Notes under the pieces: generated by a model | What the model was told of the DNA's origin: nothing | The model's database searches: none | The model's input: the letters and a program-made list of their open reading frames with translations, nothing else | Shown: one piece after another, positions 13,369-20,457 of the stretch | How the letters are laid out: every line of letters begins with the position of its first letter | How positions within the stretch are numbered: position 1 is the stretch's first letter | Virus record (IMG/VR): IMGVR_UViG_3300033997_000237 | Span: 1-21,929 of that record | DNA: 21,929 bases | DNA from: a virus | Reading direction: 5' to 3' (one strand) | Made by a program: the position numbers and the translations under genes

Positions 13369-13387
13369 CAATCCCAAGGACCCCACC

Positions 13388-14491
13388 ATGACCGAACAAG
13401 CCACTGTCGAAAAGACCAAAGCAGACAACACCCAAGCCCAGCTGGTTGTCATCGAACCCACCACCGCCGTCGCCCTGTTCACCGAGGGCCAGGGCGTGGC
13501 TGAACTGCTGGCCGATATCCGCCAGAAGGCAACCAGCCTGGTGCCCGACATTACCACCCCCAAGGGGCGCAAGGAGATCGCCAGCGTCGCCCATGCCGTT
13601 GCCCGCACCAAGACCTACCTGGACGGGCTCGGCAAAGAGCTGACCGACCAGTACAAGGAGATCCCCAAGCGCATCGACGCCAACCGCAAAACCCTGCGCG
13701 ACACCCTGGACACCTTGAAAGACGAGGTGCGCGCCCCGCTCACCCAGTACGAAGCGGCAGAGGAGGCCCGGGTGGCAGCACTGCAATCCCGACTGGCCCG
13801 CCTCAATGAACTGGGATCCTCTGCCAGCATCGAGATCGCCGCCGCCGACCTGCAGGTCATGCTGCAGGAGGTCGAGCAGAACGCCATGGACGACACCTGG
13901 CAAGAGCTGCTGCCCCAGGCGACCGTCGCCAAGGAGCTCGCAGCCAAGCGCCTCGGCGAGGCCCTGGCTGCCCGCCTGAAGTACGAAGCCGAGCAGGCCG
14001 AGCTGGAGCAACTGCGCCAGAAGCAGGCCGAACAGGATCGCATCGACCGCGAGCGCCTGATAGCCGAGCAGGCGGCGGAGCAAGCCCGCCGGGAGGAAGA
14101 GAATCGCCAGCGCCTGGAGCGTGAAGCCGCCCAGCACCGCGAGCAGGAGGCCCAACGCCAAGCCCAGGTGGCACAGCAGGCTGCAGAGCAGGCCCGGCGT
14201 GATTCCGAAGCCGCCGAGCTGGCCCGCCAGCAGGCCGAAGCAAACGCTGCACGCCAGGCGGAAGAGGCCGCCGCCCGGGCAGCAGAGCAGGAACGTCAGC
14301 GCATCGCCGACGAGCAGCGCCAGAAAGCCGCAGAGGATGCTGCGCGCTCCGCCGACATGGAGCACCGCCGCACCATCAACAACGCCATCCTGATGGACCT
14401 GATGGGCCTAGGGATCGATGAGGGGAAAGCCATCAACCTCATCAAGCACATCGCCAGCAACAAGATCGACCATCTGACCATCAACTACTGA
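13388..14491 (+). CDS. Coiled-coil phage protein (367 aa)
   Basis: A 367-residue protein from ATG 13388, which directly follows AGGACCCCACC. An upstream ATG at 13313 lies in the previous gene and hairpin. Residues 20-170 are a helical head (VIEPTTAVALFTEGQGVAELLADIRQKA...TYLDGLGKELTDQYKEIPKRID). Residues 200-335 are a long Ala/Glu/Gln/Arg-rich coiled coil. The tail (HRRTINNAILMDLMGLGID...IDHLTINY) ends in the TINY/SINY terminus common to a family of phage proteins located by recombination genes. Function is not established. Position after RecET suggests a role in DNA processing or as a scaffold. Repetitive GCC/GAG/CAG codons give strong shadow frames on both strands. Confidence 0.8.
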   Translation: MTEQATVEKTKADNTQAQLVVIEPTTAVALFTEGQGVAELLADIRQKATSLVPDITTPKGRKEIASVAHAVARTKTYLDGLGKELTDQYKEIPKRIDANRKTLRDTLDTLKDEVRAPLTQYEAAEEARVAALQSRLARLNELGSSASIEIAAADLQVMLQEVEQNAMDDTWQELLPQATVAKELAAKRLGEALAARLKYEAEQAELEQLRQKQAEQDRIDRERLIAEQAAEQARREEENRQRLEREAAQHREQEAQRQAQVAQQAAEQARRDSEAAELARQQAEANAARQAEEAAARAAEQERQRIADEQRQKAAEDAARSADMEHRRTINNAILMDLMGLGIDEGKAINLIKHIASNKIDHLTINY

Positions 14492-14497
14492 TCACCC

Positions 14498-14516
14498 GCC
14501 CCGCCGCCAACGGGGC
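14498..14516 (+). terminator. Intercistronic GC hairpin
   Basis: GCCCCG / CGGGGC with loop CCGCCAA, seven bases after the coiled-coil gene and just before the next AGGACCAACC leader. No T tract follows, so an RNA-stabilising or pausing role is as likely as termination. Confidence 0.45.
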
Positions 14517-14540
14517 CCTTGCACTCCCAGAGGACCAACC

Positions 14541-15758
14541 ATGACCACGCTGAACCCCAGCGAGGCGACCAGTCTCGCCCTGAACACCCTCACCAGCCAG
14601 ATCCGCAACATCCTGCTGATGCCGGACGCCCCGGCCAAGGCCGCCATCGGCAGCTTCGAAACCCTGCTCAACGCCAACCTGACCATGATCAGCGAGGCGG
14701 CCAACGCCCACATCGACGAGTTCAACACCCTGATCGGCGAGCTGGAAGGCCGGGATGGCGAGCTGCTCACCCAGGCTGCCCTGGTCAGCGAGCTGCGCCA
14801 GCAGGTTGCTGAAGCCGAGCAGCGCATCGTTGCCGCACGGCAAGAAGGCGCCGCCGAGCTGGAAGCCAAAGCAGGCGAGCTCTACAAGGCGCAGCGCGCC
14901 CTGAACGAGATTGAGGCCAAATTCAGCGCCCTGCAATTCACCTCCCGCCAGACCGATCGCCAGCTGGCTGACCTCAAGGCCATGGACCCGGCAGGAATGA
15001 AGCGCCGCATCAAGGAGAAAAACGACCAGCTGGAGCTTCAGCGCACCGCGATCGCCAAGCACAAGAGCAATGAGGCCGCCTACCGCGCCGAGGTGCTGAA
15101 ACTCGAGCGCCGCATCAAAGACCTGCTGGATGCCATCAACGAGCAGGATCGTGAGCTGGAAAGCCGCCACGGCGTCATCATGGAGCTCGAGATCTGCCGT
15201 GATGCCAAGCTGGTCTGGTTCAAGCACCTTGCCAAGACCTACAAGGGCGAGGACGGCACGCTCTGGAATGTCTACCTGGTGGATCACGGCCTGCAGTCAA
15301 ACCTCCCCTACCTCATCAATGACCTCAACTGGAAGCTGCACGCCATGAAATCCGATGGCTCCGGATGCTCGGTCATGCTGAGCCAGTGGATGAACCCCAT
15401 CTACCCGACGCCTTATGGTGCCGGGGCCCCGGACGACATGACTCAGGACATCTTCGCCTTCATGCAGGAGGCACTGGAGCAGAGTCACCCCCACCTGCAA
15501 CCCCGCACCGAATGGGCCAAGACAGTCAGCATCCATGAATGCGGCCTGCCGCCGCGCACCATCAAGCCGCTGGAGGAGGCCGGAATCGACACCCTCTACA
15601 AGGTGATGAGCCACCAGGGGAACAAGCTGGACAAGGTGAAGGGGATCGGCCAGAAGCTGGTAGGCCAGATCGTCTACGCCTGCGAGCTCAAGGTGAAGCT
15701 GTGGGAGGAGCAGTTCGCCGCCAGCAAGCAGGAAGAGCAACACCAGGAGGCAGCATGA
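14541..15758 (+). CDS. Coiled-coil protein with HhH / RNAP alpha-CTD-like tail (405 aa)
   Basis: A 405-residue protein; AGGACCAACC abuts its ATG. Residues 50-215 are mainly coiled coil (LVSELRQQVAEAEQRIVAAR, KLERRIKDLLDAINEQDREL). A globular part follows (225-330) with WNVYLVDHGLQSNLPYLIN and MTQDIFAFMQEALE. Residues 335-383 (GLPPRTIKPLEEAGIDTLYKVM...KLDKVKGIGQKLVGQIVYA) have the LxxRTxxxLxxAGIxTLxxL...LxxxxGxGxKxxxxI pattern of the RNA polymerase alpha C-terminal domain and other helix-hairpin-helix folds, so DNA binding is likely. A structural-maintenance-like or recombination-accessory role is only inference. The stop overlaps the next gene by ATGA. Confidence 0.75.
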   Translation: MTTLNPSEATSLALNTLTSQIRNILLMPDAPAKAAIGSFETLLNANLTMISEAANAHIDEFNTLIGELEGRDGELLTQAALVSELRQQVAEAEQRIVAARQEGAAELEAKAGELYKAQRALNEIEAKFSALQFTSRQTDRQLADLKAMDPAGMKRRIKEKNDQLELQRTAIAKHKSNEAAYRAEVLKLERRIKDLLDAINEQDRELESRHGVIMELEICRDAKLVWFKHLAKTYKGEDGTLWNVYLVDHGLQSNLPYLINDLNWKLHAMKSDGSGCSVMLSQWMNPIYPTPYGAGAPDDMTQDIFAFMQEALEQSHPHLQPRTEWAKTVSIHECGLPPRTIKPLEEAGIDTLYKVMSHQGNKLDKVKGIGQKLVGQIVYACELKVKLWEEQFAASKQEEQHQEAA

Positions 15759-15895
15759 GCCTCTACCGCCACCGCGGCATGGTGCAAGACCGCAAGACGA
15801 AACAGCTACTCCAACAACGCCAGCGAAAACGCGACGAGATAGAGCGCCGCCAGCTGGCCAGCCAGCTTGGCATCGACCCCAAGGAGGTGCGCTGA
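15755..15895 (+). CDS. Small basic protein (46 aa)
   Basis: A 46-residue very basic protein (MSLYRHRGMV then RKTKQLLQQRQRKRDEIERRQL) with start overlapping the previous stop by ATGA and stop overlapping the methyltransferase ATG by one base (TGATG). It ends SQLGIDPKEVR. Helical and Arg/Gln-rich, it may bind nucleic acid or bridge its neighbours. No family recognised. The double coupling makes it a credible gene. Confidence 0.65.
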   Translation: MSLYRHRGMVQDRKTKQLLQQRQRKRDEIERRQLASQLGIDPKEVR

Positions 15896-16497
15896 TGGCG
15901 ATCCTGATTGATAGCGGCACACCGGCCAGCGACAAGAACTTTTGGGCCACAACATGGGAGTGCTTCGCAGATGCCCAAGCACTCTATGGTCGGCGTTTCG
16001 AGTGCGATGTTGCCGCCGAACCACTCACTGCCAAGTGCAGCCGCTACTTCACCAGCCACCTGCTGCTTGATAAGTTGCTGGACTACCGCACCCGGGAAGA
16101 TGTACGAGCCCAGATTCGTGAGGCCGAGCAGGCTGGCACGGTCTGTATCGGCATCGACAGCCTCAACCTTGACTGGCCAGAGCACTGGTGGTGTAACCCG
16201 CCGTTCGACCTGAAACCTGAGTTCATCACCCAGGCCCGCCAGCAGCAAGCCAATGGCAGGCCAGGGATGATGCTGCTGCCATACGAGCCGCTGACAACAT
16301 GGTGGCGCCGCTTGCTGGCCGAGGATGTGATCATCTACGAGCCGGATGGCCGTTATCAGTTCTACGAGCGCGATGGCGCAACCAGAAAGAGCGGAGCCAA
16401 CTTCGGTTGCGCCCTGATTGCCTTCCCCACCATGAAAGTGGGTGCATCCCCTCGCATCCCCTTTGTGCGCGGCATTGGCTCTAAGCGCGCGGCCTGA
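15895..16497 (+). CDS. Phage DNA N6-adenine methyltransferase (PF05869-type)
   Basis: A 200-residue enzyme of the phage Dam family. FECDVAAEPLTAKC (36-48) supplies the cofactor-side acidic residue, and WWCNPPFD (98-105) is the catalytic NPPF motif that marks adenine-N6 enzymes. LPYEPLTTWW (about 128-137) and YQFYERDGATRKSGANFG continue the family pattern. It methylates adenine in duplex DNA, probably GATC-like sites as for characterised relatives, to protect phage DNA or influence regulation. It is full length for the family and starts by one-base overlap with the 46-residue gene. Together with the C5 enzyme the phage carries two orphan methyltransferases. Confidence 0.88.
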   Translation: MAILIDSGTPASDKNFWATTWECFADAQALYGRRFECDVAAEPLTAKCSRYFTSHLLLDKLLDYRTREDVRAQIREAEQAGTVCIGIDSLNLDWPEHWWCNPPFDLKPEFITQARQQQANGRPGMMLLPYEPLTTWWRRLLAEDVIIYEPDGRYQFYERDGATRKSGANFGCALIAFPTMKVGASPRIPFVRGIGSKRAA

Positions 16498-16509
16498 TAC
16501 CACCAATCC

Positions 16510-16540
16510 ATCCACCGCCAGCCATACAGAAACGGTGGAT
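16510..16540 (+). terminator. Intercistronic hairpin
   Basis: Perfect 8-bp arms ATCCACCG (16510-16517) and CGGTGGAT (16533-16540) around a 15-base loop, after the methyltransferase and directly before the next AGGACC leader. There is no T tract, so it is called a hairpin of uncertain role. Confidence 0.4.
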
Positions 16541-16555
16541 AAGTCGAGGACCCCC

Positions 16556-16735
16556 ATGAAAGCCACGGAAAACCCCTACTGCGGTGCAGTAGTCATCGGG
16601 TTGGGCGTCGTCATGCCCGATCCCAAGCAGCCAGGCAAGTTCGTTCTGCCTGGCGGCATCACCTGCGACCGGCAAACCGCCGAGGCCGCAGCCAAGAAGA
16701 TCCACGACCTGCAGGCCAAGAAAGCCCGCAACTAA
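16556..16735 (+). CDS. Small hypothetical protein (59 aa)
   Basis: A 59-residue protein from ATG 16556, directly after AGGACCCCC. It reads MKATENPYCGAVVIGLGVVM, then PGKFVLPGGITCDRQTAEAAAKKIHDLQAKK. The pattern of strands followed by a short helix is that of a small phage domain of unknown role. An upstream frame to 16442 lies in the methyltransferase gene and is rejected. It is followed 20 bases later by the RdgC fusion gene. Confidence 0.7.
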   Translation: MKATENPYCGAVVIGLGVVMPDPKQPGKFVLPGGITCDRQTAEAAAKKIHDLQAKKARN

Positions 16736-16755
16736 CCGACCAAAGGACCCAGACC

Positions 16756-17907
16756 ATGAACCATTCCGTTATCAAATCCGCCAGCATCTACAGTGCCAAG
16801 CTCCCAGCCATCGCAGCAATGCGCGAACACCTGGCCGAGCTCTCCTTCACTCCGCTCACTGAAAATCAGCTCAGCTGCGCCGGGTTCGAGAACAACCTGG
16901 TGACCGGCGAGCTTGTTACCAACCTGCCAGGCGTCGGCTACGCATTCGTCGTGCGCCAAGACACTAAGCTCATTCCGACCAAGATCGTCAACCGCAAGCT
17001 CAAAGAGCGCGTTGATGCGCTGATCAGCTCCGGTCTGCGGGAGAAGGTTACTCGCAAAGAGAAACTGGCCATGAAGGACCAATTGATTGTTGAGATGGCC
17101 GCCACGGCTGAATATGAAACCACGCTCATCCACGCCCTGTACGACCAGAGCAACGAGTTGCTGTACCTCAACACCACCACCAAGCGCCCGCTCAAGGTGG
17201 TCATGCACCTGCTGGTGAAGTGCATGGGCTCCCTCAAGACCCAGACCATCCACATCGACGACATCAAGATGGGGATCAGCAACCGCCTGAAAGACTACCT
17301 GACCGATAGTGCAGAGCGCCCGGAAGCGCTCGGCCCCTTCTCCCCGCTCCAGTTCGTCAAGCTCAAGTCTGCCGACACCGCGCAAGAGATGGTGACCTTC
17401 AAGGGCATGGATCTCAACGGGGATCGCGCATCCGATGTGGTTTCCCTGCTGGAAGCTGGCTACCAGGTGGAAGAGCTGGAACTGTGGCACGAACCCATCA
17501 GCTTCAAGCTAAACAGCGATTTCAGCCTGCGCGCCATCACCATTCCGGATTACGACTCTGATGATGATGCCGATGACTACGCCCACCACTGGCGCCAGTG
17601 CAACGCTGCGAACCTCATCCTGCTGTCGAAGGCCATCACCGACCTCTGCACCATGATGGACTACCAAGCCCCGGCAGAGGAGAAAGCGGCATGTGAAGCA
17701 GTTCCGGCAGATCAAGACCAGCTTTATCAAGATGCCGTTGAATTCGTAATGGAGTCAGGCAGGGCTTCTGTCAGTGCAATCCAGCGTAATTTCAGGATTG
17801 GATACAACCGCGCAGCGTGGCTTGTTGAAGCCATGGAGACCAGGGGCATCATAAGTACGCCCGACTCGCAGGGTCTCCGGAAAGTCATTGCCGGAGGTGC
17901 CGCATGA
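16756..17907 (+). CDS. rdgC: RdgC fused to a C-terminal FtsK gamma domain
   Basis: A 383-residue protein; AGGACCCAGACC (16744-16755) abuts its ATG. Residues 1-302 correspond to RdgC (normally about 300 residues), the ring-forming DNA-binding protein that restrains RecA. Matching features are the AFT/SFTPLTENQ region, the repeated helical segment KEKLAMKDQLIVEMAATA, and the long acidic C-terminal part. After a short linker (303-320), residues 321-380 (DQLYQDAVEFVMESGRASVSAIQ, then RNFRIGYNRAAWLVEAMETRG) are a clear FtsK gamma winged helix, the domain that reads KOPS DNA and activates XerCD at dif. The fusion would couple RecA control to an FtsK-type DNA-recognition head. The domain calls are firm; the joint function is inference. 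Stop overlaps the next gene by ATGA. Confidence 0.88.
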   Translation: MNHSVIKSASIYSAKLPAIAAMREHLAELSFTPLTENQLSCAGFENNLVTGELVTNLPGVGYAFVVRQDTKLIPTKIVNRKLKERVDALISSGLREKVTRKEKLAMKDQLIVEMAATAEYETTLIHALYDQSNELLYLNTTTKRPLKVVMHLLVKCMGSLKTQTIHIDDIKMGISNRLKDYLTDSAERPEALGPFSPLQFVKLKSADTAQEMVTFKGMDLNGDRASDVVSLLEAGYQVEELELWHEPISFKLNSDFSLRAITIPDYDSDDDADDYAHHWRQCNAANLILLSKAITDLCTMMDYQAPAEEKAACEAVPADQDQLYQDAVEFVMESGRASVSAIQRNFRIGYNRAAWLVEAMETRGIISTPDSQGLRKVIAGGAA

Positions 17908-18248
17908 CCGACCTCACCATAACCGACACCAAGGACGTCTGGGTGGTTTACACCAACACCGACCTCACCGAGGGGCGTGGGCATCAGCACCCGATCCACG
18001 TCTGCGGATCAGCATCCACCGCCGCACGCATGGCGACACGCAAGGGCGTCCAGGGGAGCGACGCCAACGTCAGCAAGGAGATCGCCGTGAAGGTGCGCGG
18101 CAGTTGGCTGGCGCCGGTGAGCATCATCGAGCCCAACGACGCAGATCGCCGCGCTGACGCGCTCAACGCCGAGCGCCTGCGGGTGATGGACAAGGCCCGG
18201 GCCGCTGGCCTGACGGACGACGAAATCAGAATGCTGGGGGATGTATGA
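17904..18248 (+). CDS. Hypothetical phage protein (114 aa)
   Basis: A 114-residue protein starting by ATGA overlap with the RdgC fusion. The first half alternates strands (VWVVYTNTDLTEGRGHQHP, ATRKGVQGSDANVSKEIAVKVRGSWLAPVSII). The second half is a charged helix ending GLTDDEIRMLGDV. The fold resembles small accessory proteins seen in many prophage early operons, but I do not recognise a named family. It overlaps the following gene by ATGA. Confidence 0.7.
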   Translation: MTDLTITDTKDVWVVYTNTDLTEGRGHQHPIHVCGSASTAARMATRKGVQGSDANVSKEIAVKVRGSWLAPVSIIEPNDADRRADALNAERLRVMDKARAAGLTDDEIRMLGDV

Positions 18249-19009
18249 ACGAACACACCAAGGGCCTGCTGCGGGTGGGCCATTCCGGGGCGGTTGTGGC
18301 AGACCACCCCGTCCCAGAAATGAGCGGCAGCGATGCCGTCGAATACTACGGCGGCCACTTGGTCGCCGAGTCAGTCACCGCCGCCAATGCCCGGCGGCTG
18401 GCAGCTTGCTGGAATGCCTGCGACGGTTTCACCACCGAAGAACTAGAAGCTCACACCGGGCCTCGCCTGCTGCGCGCTCGCCTTGAGGGTGCATTCGCTA
18501 GAATCGACGAGCTGCTTAGCGAACGGAATCGGGTTGGCATTGATATCAGTAGTGCCATTCTCTCCGGCATCGTCCCAGACCGTCACCCTCTGCGCTCGCG
18601 ACTGGAGTTGCTGGCCAATCACCACAAGCGTGAACTGGAACTGGCTGAGCAACTCAAGGATGCCACCCGGCAGATAGCTGCATTGGCTGACCCGCTTCGC
18701 GATGCTAATCAGTACATAGAAGAATCGATCCCAAGCTGCATATCGGAGTATCACAGAGGATGCGATTTGACAGATCGTATCAATGCCGCGCTGGCTGGAT
18801 CTGCGCAAACCACGCCGAAGCCTGGGTGCGGTTGTCGAACCTGTCACCCGCTAACCATAAACGATATGCGCTTCGTAATATGCCCAGACTGTGGCAACAA
18901 GCGCTGCCCGCGGGCCAGTGACCACCGTAACGCTTGTACTGGCAGCAATGAAGCAGGCCAGGCAGGTAGTAGCGCGTTCGCAGCCGCACCAACGCAGCCA
19001 AGGAGGTGA
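18245..19009 (+). CDS. Ea22-like phage protein with C-terminal zinc cluster (254 aa)
   Basis: A 254-residue protein. The N-terminus (KGLLRVGHSGAVVADHP...HLVAESVTAANARRLAACWNACDGFTTEELE) is the segment common to Ea22-type and related phage proteins. The middle is helical. The C-terminus has CxCxxC (195-200) and then VICPDCGNKRCPRASDHRNAC followed by GSNEAGQAGS, the Cys/His motif (C213, C216, C221, H227, C231) with the SNExGQxGS tail shared by many lambdoid accessory proteins. It likely binds zinc; function is unknown. A run of 18.5-18.9 kb is less GC-rich than its flanks, suggesting mosaic exchange within the gene. Confidence 0.75.
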   Translation: MNEHTKGLLRVGHSGAVVADHPVPEMSGSDAVEYYGGHLVAESVTAANARRLAACWNACDGFTTEELEAHTGPRLLRARLEGAFARIDELLSERNRVGIDISSAILSGIVPDRHPLRSRLELLANHHKRELELAEQLKDATRQIAALADPLRDANQYIEESIPSCISEYHRGCDLTDRINAALAGSAQTTPKPGCGCRTCHPLTINDMRFVICPDCGNKRCPRASDHRNACTGSNEAGQAGSSAFAAAPTQPRR

Positions 19010-19012
19010 GCC

Positions 19013-19231
19013 GTGCGCTTCAGAGCCCCCATCATCCAGCCCGGCCTGACCCGCACCGAAGCCGAAGAAACCCGCGCCAGATACCTCCGCATTAACCCCG
19101 GCGCCCGGGTCACCATCGACAGCCAACCCGACAACCCACAGCTCAAGACCCTGATAGCCCACCTCCCTGTCCTGCCCATCCGGCAGGTGCTGGCACCGGG
19201 CTTTATCGGGTACCGCGGCTGGCGGGCATAA
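19013..19231 (+). CDS. Small hypothetical protein, GTG start (72 aa)
   Basis: A 72-residue protein with GTG start at 19013 and an excellent AGGAGG six bases upstream, three bases after the previous stop. Sequence MRFRAPIIQPGLTRTEAEETRARYLRINPGARV, then a C-terminal hydrophobic/aromatic end (VLAPGFIGYRGWRA). No motif recognised. It closes this transcriptional block, with a terminator-like hairpin immediately after. Confidence 0.65.
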   Translation: MRFRAPIIQPGLTRTEAEETRARYLRINPGARVTIDSQPDNPQLKTLIAHLPVLPIRQVLAPGFIGYRGWRA

Positions 19232-19235
19232 CCAG

Positions 19236-19262
19236 AGCCCCGGCCAGTCCGGGGCTTTCTAT
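19236..19262 (+). terminator. Intercistronic terminator-like hairpin
   Basis: AGCCCCGG / CCGGGGCT (19236-19243, 19249-19256) with loop CCAGT, followed by TTCTATTT. It stands five bases after a stop codon and shortly before the next AGGACCAACC leader, repeating the arrangement seen after the annealase gene. Confidence 0.7.
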
Positions 19263-19275
19263 TTAAGGACCAACC

Positions 19276-19587
19276 ATGGCGAAAATCTACATAGCCGGGC
19301 CTATCTCAGGCCTGCCGAACTTCAACCGCGACGCCTTCAATGCCGAGGCGCACCGCCTGCTTGGCCTGGGCCATGTGGCCCTAAACCCGGCGATCCTGCC
19401 GGATGGGCTGGAGCAACACGAACACATGGCCATCTGCATCGAGATGGTCAAGATGGCAGATCAGCTGGTCATGCTGCCTGGCTGGGAGCGCAGCGCCGGC
19501 GCCAGAGCAGAGCACGCCCTGGCCATCAAGCTCGGCAAGGCCATAATCCTCCCCGTGCCGCACTTGGCTGACGAGGTGGCGGCATGA
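19276..19587 (+). CDS. DUF4406 protein (nucleoside deoxyribosyltransferase-like fold)
   Basis: A 103-residue protein. YIAGPISGLPNFNRDAF (5-21) carries the GPxxG nucleotide-binding loop, HVALNPAILPDG follows, and the C-terminal PGWERSAGARAEHALA (68-83) contains the Glu expected near the active site of the nucleoside 2-deoxyribosyltransferase superfamily. DUF4406 genes are frequent in tailed phages. A role in nucleotide or NAD-type metabolite handling is suspected but not proven. Start follows AGGACCAACC, and stop overlaps the tiny membrane peptide gene by ATGA, which suggests coupled production. Confidence 0.85.
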   Translation: MAKIYIAGPISGLPNFNRDAFNAEAHRLLGLGHVALNPAILPDGLEQHEHMAICIEMVKMADQLVMLPGWERSAGARAEHALAIKLGKAIILPVPHLADEVAA

Positions 19588-19673
19588 CCAGACAGCGGGC
19601 CGCCGGGCTCGCCATCCTGGCCATTAACATTCTGGCCGTCATTGTGGCGGCCGCACTGATTGGAAGGTGGTAG
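19584..19673 (+). CDS. Tiny single-span membrane peptide (29 aa)
   Basis: A 29-residue frame, MTRQRAAGLAILAINILAV followed by IVAAALIGRW, starts by ATGA overlap with the DUF4406 stop and ends two bases before the next ATG. One positively charged end followed by about 20 hydrophobic residues makes a single membrane span with its N-terminus probably in the cytoplasm. Perfect fit between two genes supports it. It could be a membrane effector or a small exclusion peptide, but nothing in the sequence decides. Confidence 0.6.
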   Translation: MTRQRAAGLAILAINILAVIVAAALIGRW

Positions 19674-19675
19674 GC

Positions 19676-19990
19676 ATGAGCGGAAAAGAATATCCACTCG
19701 ACGTTTACGACGTCAGTTGTGATAGGCAGCGCATTTTCATGTCTCGCGGCCATCACGACATCCATGAGTTTATGAGGGCTGTGCGGGCTGATGGATATGA
19801 CTGCTTCCTCTGCGTTCCAGAGTATCGCTGGGTTAAGGTTGTTCCAGACTCGACAGGTGAGCACAGCCACATCTTCGCCTTCGTCAAAGAAGGCACTCGT
19901 GGCGCCTTCCCGGCAACCTACTCATGGGAGGCGCACAAAGACGAAACCTACGAGGCAAAACACCCGGCTACATCATCTGCCGCTGATTAA
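19676..19990 (+). CDS. Hypothetical phage protein (104 aa)
   Basis: A 104-residue protein from ATG 19676 (MSGKEYPLDVYDVSCD). An in-frame ATG at 19667 is within the membrane peptide gene. Aromatic-rich small alpha/beta protein (RQRIFMSRGHHDIHEFMRAVRADGYDCF, EYRWVKVVPD, HIFAFVKEGT). No catalytic motif certain. It is cotranscribed with DUF4406 and the membrane peptide. Function unknown. Less GC-rich than its neighbours. Confidence 0.65.
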   Translation: MSGKEYPLDVYDVSCDRQRIFMSRGHHDIHEFMRAVRADGYDCFLCVPEYRWVKVVPDSTGEHSHIFAFVKEGTRGAFPATYSWEAHKDETYEAKHPATSSAAD

Positions 19991-20046
19991 CGGCCCTTCC
20001 TTCAATCCACCCAGCGCCCCATCCTCTGGGACAGGAGGGCCACGCC

Positions 20047-20457
20047 ATGCAGCAACTTCAACTGACCATCGACCAGGACAGCCAGCTTCTCAACGAGCTG
20101 GTCAGCGCCGTGCGCTCCCCCACCCTTTCCCGATCGGCCAAGCTCGCCGAGATCGGCCGCATCCTGGCGCACTTCGACCTGCCCATCGAAGCGCCCCGGG
20201 TTGCCGGCCAGCTCTGGAGCGCCACCGAGTTGGGCAGGGAGCTGGGGGTCAGCGCCCAGGCCATCGGCAGGCTGGCCAACCAGCACAACCTGAAAATCAC
20301 CGAACTGGGTGAATACCGCCTTGACCAGGCGGCAAACTCCCGCAAGCAAGTTCAAACCTTTTACTACAACCAGCTCGGGCGTCACCGGCTCGAGTCTCTT
20401 TTAAACGCGAGGACCAAACCATGCAGCAATTTGTCTACCCCTGCGCCAAGTGGGTAA
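20047..20457 (+). CDS. HTH-containing hypothetical protein (136 aa)
   Basis: A 136-residue protein with GGAGGG 13-17 bases upstream of ATG 20047. Residues 57-95 (QLWSATELGRELGVSAQAIGRLANQHNLKITELGEYRLD) form a helix-turn-helix of the type found in phage accessory regulators. The end overlaps the excisionase gene by 37 bases, and the leader for that gene is read here as NARTKP. A DNA-binding regulator of excision or early transcription is likely (inference). Confidence 0.7.
   Translation: MQQLQLTIDQDSQLLNELVSAVRSPTLSRSAKLAEIGRILAHFDLPIEAPRVAGQLWSATELGRELGVSAQAIGRLANQHNLKITELGEYRLDQAANSRKQVQTFYYNQLGRHRLESLLNARTKPCSNLSTPAPSG

Noticed and set aside
12202-14365. Long minus-strand frames opposite recE, recT and the coiled-coil gene (469 and 351 codons)
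   Set aside because: They are shadows caused by repetitive GC-rich codons. The plus-strand genes have clear families, leaders and ATGA couplings.
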